A stretch of DNA of 15,068 nucleotides, from the NCBI GenBank assembly GCA_964364855.1, contig CAYINU010000051.1, forward strand, positions 1 to 15,068, given 5' to 3'. This document shows, in pieces, positions 12,239-15,068 of this stretch (the first letter of the stretch is position 1; every line of letters begins with the position of its first letter). Both the position numbers and the translations under genes were made by a program. Source of the stretch: CAYINU01 sp964364855 (GTDB lineage Bacteria; Margulisbacteria; Marinamargulisbacteria; CAYINU01). The notes under the pieces are model-generated. The model did no database searches, was not told the DNA's origin, and worked only from the letters and a program-made list of their open reading frames with translations.

Positions 12239-14788
12239 ATGTATAAAGTCCTATCCGCCCCTTATCTGAGTCTTGTTGCGGAGACCGGAACTGAATTTGT
12301 CTTTAACCAAGAGGCCTTGATAAGACTCAGTGACTATTTTCGGGCATTGCTCACAGGGCCTTTTAGAGAAGCTCACCAGATTTCTTCTCACCGTATTTCT
12401 TCTCACCGTGATGATTCCATCCCCCGTCTTGTCGTAAAGGGATTGGAGCCGGACTTTCTGGATGCAGCTCGCTGTCTTTCGGAGTCTGCTGAACCTACTA
12501 TTACCCTTGAAAATGCCCTTCGATTTTATGTGGCGTCGAGACAATTGATGATGGATGGGTTTACTCGGAAAATTGCGCAGTATTTGTTTGATAATTTGAC
12601 CCCGGATGATTGTCGTGAAATTGCGACTGCCAGACAGCGGGGTGAGTTGCATCCGGCGCTTTCAGACTTACTGGAGGGTCTGTTGATTCGCTATCTGCCG
12701 GCTCAACCGGAAAAATGTGCCGCGTTCATTGCGTATGCTTCCGAAACAACACTTGTCCAGGCTCGAGGCATTGCATTGTCTGTTCGTTTTGATCGGCGAT
12801 TTGAGATTTTGACGCGTATTGCCATGGCGTTGAAGGACTGGCATGAGGCATATCGGATGGTGAAGCTGGTGTGGGATCCCCTTGTCCAGAAATTGCTTTT
12901 AATTGACATGGCGATGATTCGGGGGCCTCATCCCGGAGATGGGGAACGTTTTCCGGATCCTGATCGTGAGATTACTCAATCTCTTAAATCTATTTGTGGA
13001 AATCAAACACAAGAAGTTCATCGAAGAATTGCTGAAAGGGCTCTTGAGTTAGACAGAAGGGACTGGATTCACGGCTTGCTACGTAATGATGAACAACTTC
13101 GGGAGCGTCATCAGTATGGGTTGATCGTTCAAATAGGTGTGGCTCAGAAGGATTGGGGTATGGCGGGGAGGTTTGCTATACAGGGGGGAGAAAGTGACTC
13201 TATTGAGGCCTATTCTTTTAATCCACTTGTGACGTGTGTGGTATCTGCAGCTGCTGAACAAGGGGGTTTATTTGAATTGCGAACTTCTGTCTTGGAATAT
13301 ATGCGCTTGTTCTTGGATCGCCCTACGCCGGAATATGAGAAGCGGAGTGAAATAGTTATGTTGACAGAATGTTTTTTGGCGGAAGGCATTGTAAGTGAAG
13401 CGAGATTTGGTGTGGATTTACTCAAGTCTTTGTATCATCTTACCCCTGGTTATGTTTGGGCTTTTGAAGCAGAAGTGGCCGCTCGGGAGGGGAATTGGGG
13501 CCTGGTAGCCCAGGCATTGCATACGATGTTTGTTCATTGCTCTGACCGTCGACACCCTGTGGTTCGAAAGGTGGTTGAAATTGCGATTCAGTCGGATCAA
13601 TTGCCCGCCTTCAGACGTGCCCTGGAGTTGGGGTTTGAGTCGAAGTTTGAGCGGCAGTTGAAGACAAATCTTTATTATAAAGGTTCGATTCTTGTTGAGT
13701 TGGCCTTGGTTCAGGGGGATGGATCTATGGCGAAAGCCGAGTGGCTGAAGATGCCAATTCAGCCTCGCAGCAGGTATGATCATTATTGTATCAATCCAAA
13801 CCAGCTACGGTGTGAATTGGGCGTGGAGCAGGCGGTGTTAAATGGGGAATGGAATGAAGCTATTGATCTTGCAGGCAAATTGTGGCGCTTCGAAGCAGAC
13901 GTATTTCTTCATCGGGTTTTTCAACTTGCCATTGAAGCGGGGAATTGGGAGGTTGCTTTAAGGGCTTCTTATCCCCATAGTCGGGAGTGGGATCTTTCTG
14001 ACTATCACCGCCCCACTAAGACCGTTTTTGTTTTAACTCAGATGGGAAGATGGTCCGAGGTGTTGGATAAGATGAATCGTCTTTCCGAAGGCGGATATAG
14101 AGATGCTTTAACAGACTATTTTGTGGAGGAAGCGGTTAAAAAAGGGCAAGCAGATCAAGTGGTACAGGCGGTAAGCGCTCATTCCTCATCTTCTTTTAAC
14201 TTTGTTCTTTATCGACTCCATGCGGCACAAATTAAAGCAGCGCTTTCAACCCAAAACTGGGCGGAGGTGGCCCGTCATGTGTCCGCACTGCCTCGATTGA
14301 CGGGCTTTTGGGATGTTGATCATTCCCCATTTCCCAGTGATGCGATGACCCAAGACTTGTTTAAGGGGTTGATCACATCTGGTGAGTTGGATGCTGCCAA
14401 TCAGGTTTTTTGCCTTTTGCCATCCTCACAGGCATCATGTCTATTTTTATTACTCGATGCGGCAATCACTGCGAACAACTTGACACTTTCTTTGAGTGTT
14501 TTACACAGAGCGTTTCATCTGAAGCTGGATGTGGCGGAATGTAAGCAGCGTTTGGACACACTTATCCAAGCTCATGGTACGCAATTAAATGCTTTTTTAT
14601 GCATGGTGTATTATCCGAGTGATGACACAGCAGAGTATGAGCTGTATTCTGCTGTTGCGAAGGTGCTTGTTACGCGGGGTGATCGAGGGCAGGCACAAAA
14701 GGTATTGGCTCGTTTGCCGGATACATTGAGAAAACGGATTCAAACGGAATTGAACATTTCTTGTTTCGCTGGATGTGTGTTGCTTTGA
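12239..14788 (+). CDS. BTB-domain alpha-solenoid protein with C-terminal CaaX box (putative host-directed effector)
   Basis: An 849-residue protein read from the ATG at 12239, with GGAG nine bases upstream. A TTG at 12224 lies in the ribosome site and is rejected. Residues about 8-85 resemble a eukaryotic BTB/POZ domain: EFVFNQEALIRLSDYFRALL and PFREA match the 'shell of the dimer' motif with its SxYF signature. Residues about 90-135 match the following BACK-like helices (ALRFYVASRQLMMDGFTRKI). From about 190 on come helical hairpins marked by a G/K-x-W motif (KDW 201 and 306, GNW 420, GEW 538, GNW 570, GRW 605, QNW 674), a TPR-like solenoid. The chain ends SCFAGCVLL. The last four residues, CVLL, form a CaaX prenylation box, and Cys842 is an added possible acylation site. 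BTB domains usually recruit cullin-3 ligases in eukaryotes. The host role is inferred. Confidence 0.68.
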   Translation: MYKVLSAPYLSLVAETGTEFVFNQEALIRLSDYFRALLTGPFREAHQISSHRISSHRDDSIPRLVVKGLEPDFLDAARCLSESAEPTITLENALRFYVASRQLMMDGFTRKIAQYLFDNLTPDDCREIATARQRGELHPALSDLLEGLLIRYLPAQPEKCAAFIAYASETTLVQARGIALSVRFDRRFEILTRIAMALKDWHEAYRMVKLVWDPLVQKLLLIDMAMIRGPHPGDGERFPDPDREITQSLKSICGNQTQEVHRRIAERALELDRRDWIHGLLRNDEQLRERHQYGLIVQIGVAQKDWGMAGRFAIQGGESDSIEAYSFNPLVTCVVSAAAEQGGLFELRTSVLEYMRLFLDRPTPEYEKRSEIVMLTECFLAEGIVSEARFGVDLLKSLYHLTPGYVWAFEAEVAAREGNWGLVAQALHTMFVHCSDRRHPVVRKVVEIAIQSDQLPAFRRALELGFESKFERQLKTNLYYKGSILVELALVQGDGSMAKAEWLKMPIQPRSRYDHYCINPNQLRCELGVEQAVLNGEWNEAIDLAGKLWRFEADVFLHRVFQLAIEAGNWEVALRASYPHSREWDLSDYHRPTKTVFVLTQMGRWSEVLDKMNRLSEGGYRDALTDYFVEEAVKKGQADQVVQAVSAHSSSSFNFVLYRLHAAQIKAALSTQNWAEVARHVSALPRLTGFWDVDHSPFPSDAMTQDLFKGLITSGELDAANQVFCLLPSSQASCLFLLLDAAITANNLTLSLSVLHRAFHLKLDVAECKQRLDTLIQAHGTQLNAFLCMVYYPSDDTAEYELYSAVAKVLVTRGDRGQAQKVLARLPDTLRKRIQTELNISCFAGCVLL
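12380..12409 (+). repeat. In-frame 15-bp tandem duplication
   Basis: ATTTCTTCTCACCGT occurs twice in a row without a mismatch, giving Ile-Ser-Ser-His-Arg twice at residues 48-57 of the BTB protein. It lies in a loop after the PFREA helix. A perfect copy suggests recent slippage. Being in frame, it does not disrupt the gene. Confidence 0.95.
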
Positions 14789-14914
14789 CCTAAGGCAACC
14801 GCTGGTAGGGCCGAGGAGAATGTACTGGATCTGACCAATAGGGCTCAAACGCTAAGTTTCAAAATTTCATTTTTGCATTTGAACGGCGCAGGTGGGGGCG
14901 TGCTGGTTTTTTTA

Positions 14915-14934
14915 GCTTAGAATGTGATCTAAGC
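14915..14934. other. Stem-loop overlapping the helicase stop codon
   Basis: GCTTAG (14915-14920) pairs with CTAAGC (14929-14934) around an eight-base loop, and the helicase TAG lies in the right arm. On the minus strand the stem is followed by an A run, not a T run, so it is not a standard intrinsic terminator for the helicase. For the plus strand the T run (about 14907-14913) comes before the stem. The remaining 140-bp gap (14789-14928) has no gene that I can see. Confidence 0.4.
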
Positions 14935-15068
14935 CAGGAGTTCTTTGATGTCCTCCATCGACAATGCTGACCCACTTTGATCCTGACCGTCGATCCATTC
15001 GGAAAAAAGGTGACGTTTTTCGTCTTGGAGTTGGAGGATTTTTTCTTCGATGGTGCCGGTGGTGATGA
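14929..15068 (-). CDS. SNF2-family helicase, C-terminal end (partial)
   Basis: Only the last 45 or so codons are inside the window; the gene continues beyond 15068. The sequence TTGTIEEKILQLQDEKRHLF followed by EDIKELLA is the hallmark tail of bacterial Swi2/Snf2 (RapA/HepA-like) helicases: the TIEEKI motif VI helix, then the QxxK brace and the closing ELL helix. These proteins are dsDNA translocases that move RNA polymerase or other proteins on DNA. The subtype (RapA, a defence-associated SNF2, or another) cannot be decided without the rest. It is convergent with the BTB gene. Confidence 0.85.
   Translation of the reverse strand, partial: ITTGTIEEKILQLQDEKRHLFSEWIDGQDQSGSALSMEDIKELLA

Noticed and set aside
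12380..12409. CRISPR-type repeat
   Set aside because: It is a 15-bp direct duplication without spacers, inside a coding frame. No CRISPR array was seen anywhere in the window.
12053..14871. TTTCAAAATTTCA occurring on both sides of the BTB gene, considered as attachment or target-site repeats
   Set aside because: A 13-14 bp AT-rich match is roughly what chance gives in a 15-kb window, and no element ends coincide with it.
14906..14934. Intrinsic terminator for the helicase or the BTB gene
   Set aside because: The stem GCTTAG/CTAAGC has its T run before it on the plus strand and an A run after it on the minus strand; the GC-rich sequence before the T run forms only a weak stem.

Overview
The window reads as chromosomal DNA of a diderm (Gram-negative-type) bacterium. 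It has a DsbD-like transmembrane reductase, a YceI-type exported protein with a signal peptide, a YbdG-type MscS channel, an EF-P with the modifiable lysine at position 34, and complete biosynthetic enzymes. I cannot fix the phylum. LexA here faces a perfectly palindromic GAAC-N4-GTTC box, the form best known from Bacillus-type LexA and not the classical gammaproteobacterial CTGT-N8-ACAG. A eukaryotic-like BTB protein ending in a CaaX box suggests an organism that lives with or inside eukaryotic cells such as protists.

Left part (about 1-6210, minus strand): three housekeeping blocks. cysE-trpC-trpF form an overlapping operon for serine acetylation and two tryptophan steps. It is followed by lexA-yceI-fau, headed by a promoter whose -35/-10 spacer is filled by the SOS box. 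Further right is a dsbD-like gene. Two copies (about 90% identical) of an approximately 89-bp dispersed repeat sit just beyond the 3' ends of fau and dsbD. The copy near fau is separated from the gene by a 120-128 bp near-palindromic miniature element (MITE-like) with 18-bp terminal inverted repeats and CTAG at both edges.

Middle (about 6314-9380): efp with a recognisable promoter, a DUF3467 protein and an alpha/beta hydrolase on the plus strand, meeting a convergent YbdG-like mechanosensitive channel gene.

Right part (about 9449-15068) is accessory DNA. It starts with a graveyard: the C-terminal piece of a PIN-domain protein, the N-terminal piece of a serine recombinase, and a small ORF that could be that recombinase's C-terminus. 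Next come two large divergent genes sharing an approximately 310-bp intergenic region with nested stem-loops. The leftward gene encodes an approximately 600-residue protein resembling the pore-forming core of stonustoxin/verrucotoxin (SNTX, a MACPF/CDC relative) with a possible beta-trefoil-like tail. The rightward gene encodes an 849-residue protein with an N-terminal BTB/BACK-like region, a long helical-repeat body and a C-terminal CVLL, a CaaX box identical to that of Cdc42. I regard this pair as the candidate undescribed system: a host-directed, possibly host-prenylated BTB effector next to a perforin-like protein. The window ends in the C-terminus of an SNF2-type helicase on the minus strand.
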